Source of the DNA: Promethearchaeota archaeon
Lineage (GTDB): Archaea; Asgardarchaeota; Lokiarchaeia; Sigyniarchaeales; SOKP01
Length of the DNA: 64,000 nt
Direction: 5' to 3'
NCBI GenBank assembly: GCA_016839765.1
Contig: JAEOTP010000069.1
Span: 1 to 64,000, forward strand
In this document: in pieces, positions 53,137-62,862 of the stretch
Layout: every line of letters starts with the position of its first letter
Position numbering within the stretch: position 1 is the first letter of the stretch
The notes under the pieces: generated by a model
Told to the model about the DNA's origin: nothing
The model's database searches: none
What the model saw: the letters and a program-made list of their open reading frames with translations, nothing else
Position numbers and translations under genes: made by a program

Positions 53137-53517
53137 ATGTCAGAACTTAGTACAATAAAAATAATTCGTTGCATTGTATGTCCAACAGGCTGTGAGATAA
53201 AAGTTAAAAAAGGGGGTGTTGAAAAAGTTACATTTGATGGTTATACTTGCGAGCGGGGACTTGAATATGCTCAGCAAGAGTATTATGAACCAAAAAGAAT
53301 TCTTACTACAACTATGAGAATCGAAAAGGGGTTATTACCTTTAATTCCCGTAAGAACGGATAAAGCTATCCTTAAAGAAAAATTAAAAGATGTCTTAGAA
53401 GAAATTGCGGAAATGAAATTAAAAGCCCCAATTAAAATGGGAGATATCTTAATTGAAAACGTCCTTGGATTAGGAGCTAATATTATAGCAAGTCGGAATT
53501 TAAACAAAATAGATTAA
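53137..53517 (+). CDS. DUF1667 protein (GlpA operon)
   Basis: 126 aa. The N-terminus has four cysteines in IIRCIVCPTGCEIKVK and GYTCERGLEYAQQEY, a layout that could bind an iron-sulfur cluster. The remainder includes RILTTTMRIEKGLLPLIPVRTDKA, the DUF1667 signature. It follows the oxidoreductase by 16 bases. DUF1667 proteins regularly accompany GlpA-type dehydrogenases, and may be the electron-transfer subunit. Confidence 0.88.
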   Translation: MSELSTIKIIRCIVCPTGCEIKVKKGGVEKVTFDGYTCERGLEYAQQEYYEPKRILTTTMRIEKGLLPLIPVRTDKAILKEKLKDVLEEIAEMKLKAPIKMGDILIENVLGLGANIIASRNLNKID

Positions 53518-53620
53518 TTATTTATTTTGTTTCTATAACTGTAGTTTCGTCTGAATAAAAATTTATAAACTATATGCAATAAAATTAAATTAAAAATCTT
53601 TTAAAAGAAATTATATCAAA

Positions 53621-54271
53621 TTGGATATACCAAAATTCTCAATGTTAGATTCTTTAATTATCAAAATATTACTTATTATTAGTTTCTTCTTTTTTGGGTA
53701 TAATCTTACATATATCATTCTTTTCAAAAGAAGGCATAAGAACAACCAAAGTAATAATCAGATTAATAATAAACTAAAGGAAACAAGATTATTTGCAAGA
53801 CTGGGCATTCATATTATCAATATTTTCATATTTTTATGTTGTTTAAATATTTTTATATATAATTATTGGATAATAATATTTCCAAGAATTAACTTATTTT
53901 TTAGTAATATAGTACAAATCATTGGTTTTACTTTTATTATAGGGGGTAATATCACCTTATTATTAGCCTATAGGAAATTAGGAATTTATTGGGATTACCC
54001 CATTGACGGTTTGAAAAAAAAGAAAAAATTAGTAAAATCAGGTATTTATGCTAAAATTAGACATCCAATTTACCTTTCATTTAACATTTTGTGTATTGGT
54101 TTTAATATGATTTTATTAGACTGGTTTTTATTAATTCTATATATAATTGGAGCAATTGGACTGTATTTTCAGGCAATTGATGAAGAAACGATTCTATTAG
54201 AATTTTTTGGACAAGAATATGATACTTATATGAAAAGTACTGGTAGATTTTTTCCTAAATTCAAAAAATAA
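53621..54271 (+). CDS. Isoprenylcysteine/phospholipid methyltransferase-like membrane protein (ICMT/PEMT type)
   Basis: 216 aa with five or six hydrophobic segments. The C-terminal half shows the family signature: KLVKSGIYAKIRHPIYLSF, then AIDEETILLEFFGQEYDTYM and TGRFFPKF. These membrane enzymes methylate prenylcysteine ends, phospholipid head groups or isoprenoid substrates using SAM. The GTPase in this window has no CaaX end, so a lipid substrate is more likely here. Start TTG 53621 is uncertain. Confidence 0.82.
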   Translation: MDIPKFSMLDSLIIKILLIISFFFFGYNLTYIILFKRRHKNNQSNNQINNKLKETRLFARLGIHIINIFIFLCCLNIFIYNYWIIIFPRINLFFSNIVQIIGFTFIIGGNITLLLAYRKLGIYWDYPIDGLKKKKKLVKSGIYAKIRHPIYLSFNILCIGFNMILLDWFLLILYIIGAIGLYFQAIDEETILLEFFGQEYDTYMKSTGRFFPKFKK

Positions 54272-54384
54272 TTATATAAATTAAGAAAAAAACCAAATAT
54301 TTATATTAACTAATTAAAAATATTCGTTATAGAGATGTAGAAAATTTAATTAATTAAATATAATGCTTTAATATTAATGAACCA

Positions 54385-55701
54385 ATGCCTAATAGTAAAA
54401 TTCTCCTTATTAATCCTCCCACTCCCCAATATAATATGAAACTATTCCCACCACTAAATTTAATTACTATTGCAAGCCATATTCCAGAAAATTATGAAGT
54501 AAAACTAATTGATAACAATTTTGAGAAGTTAGAGTATGATGCTGATCTTGTTTGTATAAGTGCTAATACATATTCTATTCGGCGAGCTTATAACATTTCT
54601 AATAAATATAGAAAAAAGGGGATTCCTGTAATAATAGGTGGCAACCATCCTACCATTTTACCGGAGGAGGCAAAATCCTTTTCTGATTCTGTTGTAATTG
54701 GAGATGGAGAGCCTATTTGGAATGAATTATTAAAAGACTACCACAACGGTAACTTAAAAAAATATTATAAATCAAGATTTTTTAATTTTGAAGAGGCAAA
54801 AATACCACGTAGAGATTTATTAAGAAGATCATATTCATTTGATTCTTTAGAAACTGTTAGAGGTTGTCCTTTTGATTGTGATTTTTGCTCAGTAACAAGA
54901 TTTCATGGAAGAACTTATCGCTTTAAACCATTGAAGAATATTGAAAAAGAGGTAGAATCATTACAAAAAAATCGCATTTTTATTGTTGATGATAATATTA
55001 TCGGTTATGGTGGAAAGGCTGAAGAAAGAACTATTGATTTGTTTAAGTTATTAATTGAATATGATTTAAAATGGATGGGACAAGCTTCGATTAATCTTGC
55101 AGATAATGAAAAAATTCTTTCTCTAGCAAGCAAAAGTGGTTGCATCTTTTTATTTATTGGATTTGAATCTATCCAAAGAGAAGCCTTGAGATATTTCAAT
55201 AAAAAATTGAATTTAAAGAGAGGAATAACGTCTTATAGAGATATAATTCAATGTTTACATGATTATGGTATTGGGATTATGGGATCGTTTATTATTGGAA
55301 CAGATTTCGATACAAAAGAAAGTTTATCTCAATTAAAGACTTATATTAAGGAATTGGAAGTTGATATACCAAATTTTACTCATTTAACTCCGTATCCAGG
55401 AACAAAAGTCTATGAAAAGCTTTTAAATGAGCAGAGGCTTATTAATGAAAAATTTTGGTTAAAAGATCCATTTCCAGTGTTTACATTTAAACCCAAAAAT
55501 CTCACTTTGGAAGAACTATATGAACATAGTATGGATCTTATAAAAAGTTTTAATAAGATTATACCTGCTTCTTTTCGGTCCTTTAAATCCTTGATAAAAA
55601 GGAAATCGATGAGAAAATCAATCTATATTTTAGCTGAAAGTCTAAATATTGGTAAAGTTTTAAATAAAGAATTAAACAATTATCAAAAATTCTATTTTTA
55701 A
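54385..55701 (+). CDS. B12-binding-domain radical SAM protein
   Basis: 438 aa. An N-terminal cobalamin-binding-type domain (ILLINPPTPQYNMKLFPPLN, then VIIGGNHPTILPEEA and VVIGDGEPIW) precedes the radical SAM core TVRGCPFDCDFCSVTRFHG (CxxxCxxC). Further marks are FIVDDNIIG, GFESIQREALRYFNKKL and SFIIGTDFDTKESL. Like the protein at 22046, it may modify a lipid, cofactor or tRNA; its neighbour, an ICMT-like enzyme, hints at lipids. Start ATG 54385. Confidence 0.88.
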   Translation: MPNSKILLINPPTPQYNMKLFPPLNLITIASHIPENYEVKLIDNNFEKLEYDADLVCISANTYSIRRAYNISNKYRKKGIPVIIGGNHPTILPEEAKSFSDSVVIGDGEPIWNELLKDYHNGNLKKYYKSRFFNFEEAKIPRRDLLRRSYSFDSLETVRGCPFDCDFCSVTRFHGRTYRFKPLKNIEKEVESLQKNRIFIVDDNIIGYGGKAEERTIDLFKLLIEYDLKWMGQASINLADNEKILSLASKSGCIFLFIGFESIQREALRYFNKKLNLKRGITSYRDIIQCLHDYGIGIMGSFIIGTDFDTKESLSQLKTYIKELEVDIPNFTHLTPYPGTKVYEKLLNEQRLINEKFWLKDPFPVFTFKPKNLTLEELYEHSMDLIKSFNKIIPASFRSFKSLIKRKSMRKSIYILAESLNIGKVLNKELNNYQKFYF

Positions 55702-55843
55702 AAATTCCAAATCCATTTAAGTTTAAGTCGGATTGTTGTTAATTCGATTAAATTTTTCTAATAGTTATTATAAAAAATTTTTTGAAACTGTCTACATTTT
55801 CTTTTTTGAATTAATAAAGAATGTTTCAAAGGTATTCCAGAAA

Positions 55844-56299
55844 ATGACAGAAATGGACCAAATTTACAGGGTTCATAAAAATTTATATATTGGCGCATAT
55901 TGGCCACGTTTAAATTTCAAGAAATTTAAGGTAATTGGAATCACAGCTATAGTTAATTTGATGGAAGAAAATCTCTATGATCCCACCTCTCAAGGATTTG
56001 CTTATTTACATAAAGGATTTCCTGATGATTGGTATCCACCTCATACATATCTCAAAGAAATAATTGCATTCATAGATAAGCATATAAAAAATGGAAAAGT
56101 TTTAGTCCATTGCGCAATGGGAGTTTCAAGAAGCGGTGGAATAATTGTGGCATGGCTTTTAAAAAAAAATCCCAATTGGAATTGGACTGATGCGATAAAT
56201 TATGTTTGGCAATCAAGATTGATTTACCCTGCTATTGAGATTAAAGAATCTATCTTGGATTATTTTGAATCAATAGAAGGGCGAAGGAGAGACATTTAA
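55844..56299 (+). CDS. Dual-specificity protein phosphatase-like protein
   Basis: About 151 aa from ATG 55844. The catalytic P-loop is VLVHCAMGVSRSGGIIVAWLL, the HCx5R signature of DUSPs with the SRSG ending. IYRVHKNLYIGAYWPRLNF at the start matches the usual N-terminal strand of DUSPs, and GFPDDWYPPHTYL supplies the general-acid loop Asp. A frame extends upstream to 55733 with a hydrophobic 37-residue segment, which may be a membrane anchor or untranslated. It dephosphorylates protein or phosphoinositide-like substrates. Confidence 0.88.
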   Translation: MTEMDQIYRVHKNLYIGAYWPRLNFKKFKVIGITAIVNLMEENLYDPTSQGFAYLHKGFPDDWYPPHTYLKEIIAFIDKHIKNGKVLVHCAMGVSRSGGIIVAWLLKKNPNWNWTDAINYVWQSRLIYPAIEIKESILDYFESIEGRRRDI

Positions 56300-56360
56300 A
56301 TGTCAAAATTTACTTTTTTTTTTGAAATCGAGAAAGAGAGATTTTAGCTTTTAACTTTAA

Positions 56361-56371
56361 CTTTTTTTTTT
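56361..56371 (+). terminator. T-tract, probable transcription terminator
   Basis: C followed by ten T residues, about 65 bases after the phosphatase gene and before the next, which has its own ribosome binding site. Position-based only. Confidence 0.35.
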
Positions 56372-56446
56372 ACAAAGATTTTTAAAATGAATCTTAGATC
56401 TTTTATTAAATTACATTTTGATTAGATTTTAAAAAAAGGAGAAAAT

Positions 56447-56773
56447 ATGTCTGAATTTGAAGAAAAGGTGTTATCCTTACTCGAAAAAATCAATGATAAA
56501 TTGGATAAACTTCTTAAATCAAAACCAACTTCAACCATAGAAGTAAAAGCAGCAGGGACGGGTACAGTTAAGCCGTCTGCTATCGTTGAAAAACAAGAGG
56601 AAGAAGAAAAAGCAATAGAAAAACCCCCTGTAGAAGGAAGAAGGATATGTCCTGATTGTGGAGGAACTGACTTTAGGACTGAAGAAGATCGCTCTCAAGT
56701 ATTGCATCAGATGGGAGGGATAAAAATCTACGCGAAACAATATATATGTAAGAAATGTGGAAAAGTTGTTTAA
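56447..56773 (+). CDS. Zinc-ribbon protein with coiled-coil start, 108 aa
   Basis: Residues 1-25 form a short heptad helix (LSLLEKINDKLDKLLKS), then a Thr/Ala/Glu-rich linker of about 45 residues, then a zinc ribbon: RICPDCGGTDFRTEEDRS and ICKKCGKVV. Start ATG 56447 follows AAAGGAG. A role in nucleic-acid binding or complex assembly is likely but not shown; the protein is not recognised. Confidence 0.7.
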   Translation: MSEFEEKVLSLLEKINDKLDKLLKSKPTSTIEVKAAGTGTVKPSAIVEKQEEEEKAIEKPPVEGRRICPDCGGTDFRTEEDRSQVLHQMGGIKIYAKQYICKKCGKVV

Positions 56774-56905
56774 TTTTTTTCTTTTATTTTAAATTTTTTT
56801 AATAATCAAGCAACTCTAAATCGATTTCTTTTAAAAAAACCTTGAAAATCTGTCTCTATCATCCAATAAAGGCATCTTTTTTATCTGATGATATACAATT
56901 TTCTG

Positions 56906-58739
56906 TTATTTCTGCTTTTTCTTTTTGAATGGATCTTTAAATTGCATTTTATATAAATGATTATAAAGACCATTTAATTCAACTAATTCTTGATGTGACC
57001 CCTCTTCAACTATTTTCCCCTTATCTAAAACAATAATACGGTCTGAATTTATTATTGTAGATAATCTATGTGCTATAGAGATGCTTGTACGCCCTTTTAA
57101 TAAAGTTTCTAGGGCTTGTTGTATTAGAAGTTCACTGTATGGGTCGATAGATGAGGTTGCTTCATCTAGGATTAGAATAGGTGGATCACCTATTAATGCT
57201 CTTGCAAATGCAATCAATTGTCTTTGACCTTCAGATAATTTACTACCCCTTTCTCCTACGATTGTATCATAGCCTCTCTCAAGATTTACTATAAATTCAT
57301 GAGCATTTACCTTTTTAGCTGTTTCTACAATTTGATCTTCAGTGGCGTTTAAATTTCCGTATCTTATGTTTTCCATAATAGTACCAGAAAATAGAAAATT
57401 CTCTTGGAGGACAATTCCCATCTTATTTCTTAGACTTTTAAGATTTATATCCTTTAAATTAATAGTATCAACATCTATCCCTCCTTTTGTCGGATCATAA
57501 AATCGAGACAGTAATTTAACGAATGTACTCTTCCCTGCACCTGTATAACCAACTAGTGCTAATCTTTCTTTTGCTTTTACTTTTAAATTGATACTTTCTA
57601 ATACTGGAACATTTTCTTCATACGAAAAATCCACATTTTTGTATTCAATTATTCCTTTTACATTTTTTAAAACGAGAGCATCTTGTATTTCTTTTATTGA
57701 TGGTTCTTCATCTAATAAACCAATAATTCTAGCTCCAGCTGCAATTGAATTTTGTAAAAGTGTTAAAAAACTAATTAATGATAATAAAGGCTCAAAGAAC
57801 ATAAAAATATAAAAAATAAACGCTAATAAAGTGCCTTGTGAGAGTGACCCTTCTCGAATTAAAAAGCCTGCAGTAAAAAATACAACACTAATTCCTAAAG
57901 TTATGACTAATAGACTAATTCCGGGTATAAATGCGAGCAACTTTGCGGCTTTCATGGTCGTTTGTTTTTCTAGCTCTGTGGTGTTTTTAAATTCGTTATA
58001 ATTTTCCTCCTCGACAGCAAAGGATTGAATCGTTCGCATTCCCATAATAGACTCATCCAAATTGCTGGTTACGTCAGCAACTCTTTCTCTTAAATCCTTG
58101 AAGTATTTTCTAGCTTTTTTTAAAAGAATAATTCCTAATCCGAAAACTATAGGTACAATCAAGAATATTACTAGTGTTAAACCAGGACTTAATATAATCA
58201 TAAAAAGTAAAGCTCCAAGCACTAAAAAGATATTACTCAGAGAAATTAATAATCCTGATTGTATTAATTGTTGGATAGTATTTACATCACCAGTGAGATA
58301 ATTGATCTTTTTTCCTGTTGTACGGTTGGGAGTTTCGTGATAATCTAAGCCTAATTTTTGAAATTTAATAAAAAGTTCTGCTCTTAAATTGAACATTGTA
58401 ATTGTTGCTAATTTTTGTATAATATAATTTTGGGCTATCCTTATAAGAACTCCAGAAATTGTCAAAACAAAAAAAATAATCCCAAGAATAATAACTACAT
58501 CAATATTACCTTCAGTTGCACCTATTCCACCACCCAAACCATCATCCACCAATGATTTAAATACTAAGGGAGTAAACCAATTAAACGCTATATTTAAAAT
58601 GATAAATATGGTAAGAGGGAAGAACAGCTTTCTATTTTTTTTTCCAATATACCGAATGAATCTCCCTAATATTTTTAAAGTCCCTTTAATATCTCTCTTT
58701 TCCTTATGTTCTTCATTTACTTCTTTTTTTTCTCTCGAC
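56906..58739 (-). CDS. ABC exporter half-transporter (membrane plus ATPase), canonical ATP site
   Basis: About 611 aa: six membrane helices (residues 35-330), then an ATPase domain. Walker A is GYTGAGKST, signature LSEGQRQLIAFARAL, Walker B ILILDEATSSID, with an H-loop (SIAHRLSTI). The Glu of Walker B is present, but the signature is LSEGQ, not LSGGQ. It starts at GTG 58741, which shares one base with the TAG stop of the upstream gene (TAGTG). The two genes encode a heterodimer. Substrate unknown. Confidence 0.93.
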
Positions 58740-58740
58740 A

Positions 58741-60540
58741 CTATGCTCGTTCCTCGACTTTTAGTGTTAAATATAAATTTCTATAAATCCCTTCTTGACT
58801 CATTAATTCTTCATGGGTGCCTAATTGGGCAATTTCTCCGTTATTTAAGATTAATATTCTATCAGCATTTCTCACACTTGATAATCTTTGAGTAATAAGA
58901 AAGGTGGTAGAATCTTTGAAAACTTCTTTGAAATTCTTTTGGATTCTATATTCAGTATCAACATCGACACTACTAGTAGCGTCATCTAGAATCAAGATTT
59001 TGGGTTTAATAGCTAAAGCTCTAGCAATTGAAATTCTTTGCTTTTGACCCCCTGATAGAGTTGTACCTCTTTCACTTACCTTAGTTTCATACTTTTCGGG
59101 TAAATCTTCTTCAATAAATTGGTAAATGTTAGCAAATTTTGCTGCATTTTTTATGTCTTCATTCTTTATAGACTTATTACCAAACGCAATATTTTCCTTA
59201 ATTGAGCAGGAAAATAAAAATCTTTCTTGTGAGACAAAACCGATTTGTTTTCTCAGAGATTTGAAGCTAACATCCTTTATGTTAATACCATCTATAAGAA
59301 CTTCTCCCCTAGATACATCATAAAACCTAGGAATTAATTTAACCAATGCTGATTTTCCAGAGCCGGTTGCTCCTAATATTGCAATATTTTCACCCGGCTT
59401 AATTTTCAAATTTATATTTTTTAATACAAAATTTTTCTTAATTTCATTAAAATTAAAAAATACATTTCTAAATTCAACTTCTCCCTTAATGGTGGGCATT
59501 TCAAGAGCATCTTCTTTTTCTTTGACGATAATCTTTGAATTCAAAATATGAACCACTCTATCAGACGTTTCTGATATTTGGGGCATATTTCCAAAAAATC
59601 TTGAGATAAAGTACAAAGGTTCTATTGAAAAATTCAAAACCATTACAAATGCGAACAAATCTCCAAAAGTGATATCATTATTGAGGACAAATAATCCTCC
59701 AAGAAGTAATACAATAAGAAAAGCAATATTATCAATTAAACGAATTATTGGATCAAAGCTTGATTGTAGTTTTATAATGTCCATTGAATCTTTATAGTAT
59801 TTCTCATTATATTGTGAAAATTTATTAATTTCATAAGATTCTCTTCCAAAAGATTTCACAACAGTAATTCCTTGAACATTCTCTTGAATGTTGTTGGTCA
59901 AATCTGCATAAGTTTCCCTTGATTTTTTAAAGACGGGCCTAAATTTCTTTCTGAAAATAAGTAATACATAAAATAACGCAGGTGACACAATTATAACAAA
60001 GAAAGCTAATTCAATATCGATTATAAAAAGAATTGCAAAGCTAAATGAAAAAGTAAAGAGTTGTCGTATAAAAAGTTGAAGATTATTTCCCAAAAATTCC
60101 TTAAGTAAATTTACATCACTTGTTGTTCGAGACAGAAGTTCTCCGGTCTTGTGTTCATCTAACCATCCCCAAGACATCTGCTGTATTGTAGAAAAAAGGT
60201 CGTTTCTTAAATTATAAATTACACTTGCTCCCATCCATCTATTAATATAAATTCTTATTCCATTAATGATGCCAACAAGAGATTGAATAATTACTATGGT
60301 AAAAAATATAGGAAAAACATTTTCAATAAGAATACTCGGATTTACTAAGATATCCATTGCTGGTCCTAGAAATAAAGGAAATGTGAGGTATAAGATAGAT
60401 TGAACTACTCCTAAAATAGCTATAAAGATGAAGAGCTTTTTAAATTCCCAAAGATAGGATAGAATTTGCTTTACTGATGATTTATATCTATGAGTGAGAA
60501 ATCTGTTTCTACGTTCTAAGAATTCAATTTTTTTTCGCAT
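58741..60540 (-). CDS. ABC exporter half-transporter (membrane plus ATPase), degenerate Walker B
   Basis: About 600 aa with the same layout as its partner. Walker A GATGSGKSA, signature LSGGQKQRISIARAL, Walker B ILILDDATSSVD, H-loop region LITQRLSSV (Gln for His). The catalytic Glu is Asp and the H-loop His is Gln, so this site is the non-hydrolysing one of an asymmetric heterodimer; the partner's LSEGQ belongs to the same composite site. Start ATG 60540, or GTG 60567. First gene of a two-gene operon. Confidence 0.93.
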   Translation of the reverse strand: MRKKIEFLERRNRFLTHRYKSSVKQILSYLWEFKKLFIFIAILGVVQSILYLTFPLFLGPAMDILVNPSILIENVFPIFFTIVIIQSLVGIINGIRIYINRWMGASVIYNLRNDLFSTIQQMSWGWLDEHKTGELLSRTTSDVNLLKEFLGNNLQLFIRQLFTFSFSFAILFIIDIELAFFVIIVSPALFYVLLIFRKKFRPVFKKSRETYADLTNNIQENVQGITVVKSFGRESYEINKFSQYNEKYYKDSMDIIKLQSSFDPIIRLIDNIAFLIVLLLGGLFVLNNDITFGDLFAFVMVLNFSIEPLYFISRFFGNMPQISETSDRVVHILNSKIIVKEKEDALEMPTIKGEVEFRNVFFNFNEIKKNFVLKNINLKIKPGENIAILGATGSGKSALVKLIPRFYDVSRGEVLIDGINIKDVSFKSLRKQIGFVSQERFLFSCSIKENIAFGNKSIKNEDIKNAAKFANIYQFIEEDLPEKYETKVSERGTTLSGGQKQRISIARALAIKPKILILDDATSSVDVDTEYRIQKNFKEVFKDSTTFLITQRLSSVRNADRILILNNGEIAQLGTHEELMSQEGIYRNLYLTLKVEERA

Positions 60541-60649
60541 ATTGAATAATTTGAAAGTTTTAATCACAAATTAATAATTGGTTATATTTTTAATTCCATT
60601 AAAATTAAATCCTATAAATATTCGAAGAAATTAGTTTCCTCACCAAATT

Positions 60650-61756
60650 TTGTTTTTAAAGGTGAAATCTATTCCAACGATACGAATGAAAAAATGGCTC
60701 AAATCTCTAAAAACTTTCAGTTTAAATAAATTCACCAATAGAAAAATACCATATTCCGCACAAATCGAGGTTACTCTAAGATGTAATGCGAGTTGTCCTT
60801 TTTGCTCAATTCCAGCTTTACCTAAGTCAGTAATCATTAATGAAATGAATACTAATCAAATAAAATTAATAATTGATCAAATTGCAGAGTTGGGAGTTAA
60901 TATCATATCTTTTACTGGAGGAGAACCAACTTTGAGAAAAGATTTGCCCGAACTCATCAGCTATACAGGAATCACGCATGATTCTATTGTTGGTGTTGCC
61001 ACAAATGGATATTTAATGCCGAAGTTATTCAAACAAAACGGAGGATTAGAAGGATTGGATTACCTCTTGATCTCAATCGATTATCCACAAGCAAAATTAC
61101 ATGATAAAAAAAGAGGAATTAAAGTATTTGATAAAGCTATTGAAACAATAAACATTGCAAACAAAAGAGACATAAAAGTCATAATAAATACTGTTGTAAT
61201 GAATGATAATATCCATTTACTTGAAAAAATATGTCAATTAGCAGAAACATATGATGTGTCTATAGAGTTATATCCTTGCGAGTATATTGTTCGAGAATTT
61301 CATAATAAAAAATATTTCATAGAAAATATTGAAGAGATGCTCCCAAATATCTCATTATGGGCTAATTTAATTCGCTCCTTGAGAGAAAGATATAAAAACA
61401 TATTAACCGACCCATTTAGTATTACTGTTATAGAAAAAGGAGGTTTTGGTGGATATCCAGACTATAATCAACGATTCTTACGTTGCCATGTTTCAGAAGC
61501 CTACCTGTTTGTTAGATGGGATGGTTTCATTGATTACCCATGTAAAATTCACCCCTTAATAAGTTTTAATGCATTAAAGTATCCCATATCACTAATTTAT
61601 AATTTAAAAGAAGTAAGAGACATTATGCAATGCCGGGATGACTTTAAATTCTGTAATGGATGTTATTTTGGCTGTGCTATTGTAGCTAGCTTGCCAGCTA
61701 AGTGGAAGGCTCTCTATTCTAAATATGTTCAAGGTTATTTAAATGGAAATTTATAA
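60650..61756 (+). CDS. Radical SAM protein with C-terminal cysteine cluster (SPASM-like)
   Basis: 368 aa. QIEVTLRCNASCPFCSIP holds the CxxxCxxC cluster; FTGGEPTLRKDLPELI and ATNGYLMP follow as usual. The C-terminal part has FLRCHV, DYPCKIHP and FCNGCYFGC, which could bind auxiliary clusters. This resembles HpnH- or MoaA-like enzymes and proteins that act on lipids or peptides. The start is unsettled: TTG 60650, GTG 60662, ATT 60671 behind GGTGA, or ATG 60686. Confidence 0.88.
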   Translation: MFLKVKSIPTIRMKKWLKSLKTFSLNKFTNRKIPYSAQIEVTLRCNASCPFCSIPALPKSVIINEMNTNQIKLIIDQIAELGVNIISFTGGEPTLRKDLPELISYTGITHDSIVGVATNGYLMPKLFKQNGGLEGLDYLLISIDYPQAKLHDKKRGIKVFDKAIETINIANKRDIKVIINTVVMNDNIHLLEKICQLAETYDVSIELYPCEYIVREFHNKKYFIENIEEMLPNISLWANLIRSLRERYKNILTDPFSITVIEKGGFGGYPDYNQRFLRCHVSEAYLFVRWDGFIDYPCKIHPLISFNALKYPISLIYNLKEVRDIMQCRDDFKFCNGCYFGCAIVASLPAKWKALYSKYVQGYLNGNL

Positions 61757-61826
61757 TGATATAATCATTTTCTAAATGAATTTTAAATTAGAAAAATTCC
61801 TACAGATTAAAAGAAAATTTGAGAAA

Positions 61827-61862
61827 ATTTTAAAGTAAAAGAAGATTTTAAAGTAAAAGAAC
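61827..61862. repeat. 18-bp tandem duplication
   Basis: Two copies of ATTTTAAAGTAAAAGAA plus one differing base lie end to end, just before the EMC3-like gene start. AAAG-type sequence here might also affect translation initiation. Confidence 0.85.
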
Positions 61863-61864
61863 AT

Positions 61865-62485
61865 TTGAGTGATGGAAATTTGACTAATGTAGACATAATA
61901 CTTCAAATAATGTTTATTTCTATAGGAATGGTAGCTTTAGGATTAATTTTAAACAAATTTTTAGGAATTAATCTTCAGTCTGCCAGAGAATTAAGAGATA
62001 AAGCACAAAACATTCAAGAGCGTATGCGAACAGCCCAAGCTACAGGAAATGCTCAGGAAATGTTTGCGCTGCAGCGAGACTCCACTGCTTTAATGAAACA
62101 GATGATGAAAAAACAACTTATCCCATCATGTATTAGATGTGTTGTATTTCTTGGAATTTTTGCTTTAATAGGAGTTTTTTATATGAATTATGCTTCAGGA
62201 CTTTTACCCTTTGTGATTCCACTTCTTGGAGATGGTTGGGTTGCTGTTTATTTTTTGTTTTCTATTGGGTTTTCTCTCCTTTTATGGGGAGTAAAGAAAT
62301 TATATAGAAAGTTAACGGGTAAAGTTGATGCAAGGAGTAAGATTTCAAAGGAAATTTTAGAAGTATTATCACCTACATCTCAAGGAACAGCAAGTGGTTT
62401 TCAAATACCTGCCCCAGCACCATCAGGAAGTGAGGAAACTGAAAAACTTGATTCTTGGAAAGATCGCATTAAAAATAACTCATAA
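61865..62485 (+). CDS. EMC3/TMCO1-family (DUF106) membrane protein
   Basis: 206 aa Oxa1-superfamily insertase. Topology: membrane helix at 10-30, cytosolic coiled coil (SARELRDKAQNIQERMRTAQ, then GNAQEMFALQRDSTALMKQM) at 40-80, then two helices (CVVFLGIFALIGVFYM; WVAVYFLFSIGFSLLLWGV). A Pro/Ala/Gly linker and charged tail end it. Archaeal relatives insert membrane proteins with the Sec translocon. Start TTG 61865 follows the tandem repeat. Confidence 0.88.
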   Translation: MSDGNLTNVDIILQIMFISIGMVALGLILNKFLGINLQSARELRDKAQNIQERMRTAQATGNAQEMFALQRDSTALMKQMMKKQLIPSCIRCVVFLGIFALIGVFYMNYASGLLPFVIPLLGDGWVAVYFLFSIGFSLLLWGVKKLYRKLTGKVDARSKISKEILEVLSPTSQGTASGFQIPAPAPSGSEETEKLDSWKDRIKNNS

Positions 62486-62520
62486 TTGCGAATCATTAAA
62501 TAAACTTGAATAATTAGGTT

Positions 62521-62862
62521 ATGAAATTTTATACTCTACTATTTATTGGTATCATAATAGTATCGATAATTTTACTTATCCTAAGTTTATTTTTTGGGGT
62601 TTTTTTCCCAATTTTTCCATTTTTTATCATTTTACCTCTTTCTTGTGGGTTAAAAAGGAGATCTGAAGAAAATTCTGATGAAGTATCACAACCTTATGAA
62701 AATCCAAGTACTGTTGATATTAAATTAAGTGATGAGATAAATCAAAAAGTATCAACAAAGTGTCCAATGTGTAACAACAAAATTTCTGAAGAAAATTTAA
62801 GATTCTGTCCCTATTGTGGTTCAAAAATACAAATTCAAAAGGGTTATAAAGGTGGAAAGTAA
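62521..62862 (+). CDS. Membrane-anchored zinc-ribbon protein
   Basis: 113 aa. Two closely spaced hydrophobic segments (residues 3-30 and 27-45) begin the protein; an acidic linker follows, then a zinc ribbon at the end (TKCPMCNNKISEENLRFCPYCGSK). Such zinc-ribbon tails are common in archaeal membrane proteins of unknown role. It overlaps the start of the GtrA gene. Confidence 0.75.
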   Translation: MKFYTLLFIGIIIVSIILLILSLFFGVFFPIFPFFIILPLSCGLKRRSEENSDEVSQPYENPSTVDIKLSDEINQKVSTKCPMCNNKISEENLRFCPYCGSKIQIQKGYKGGK

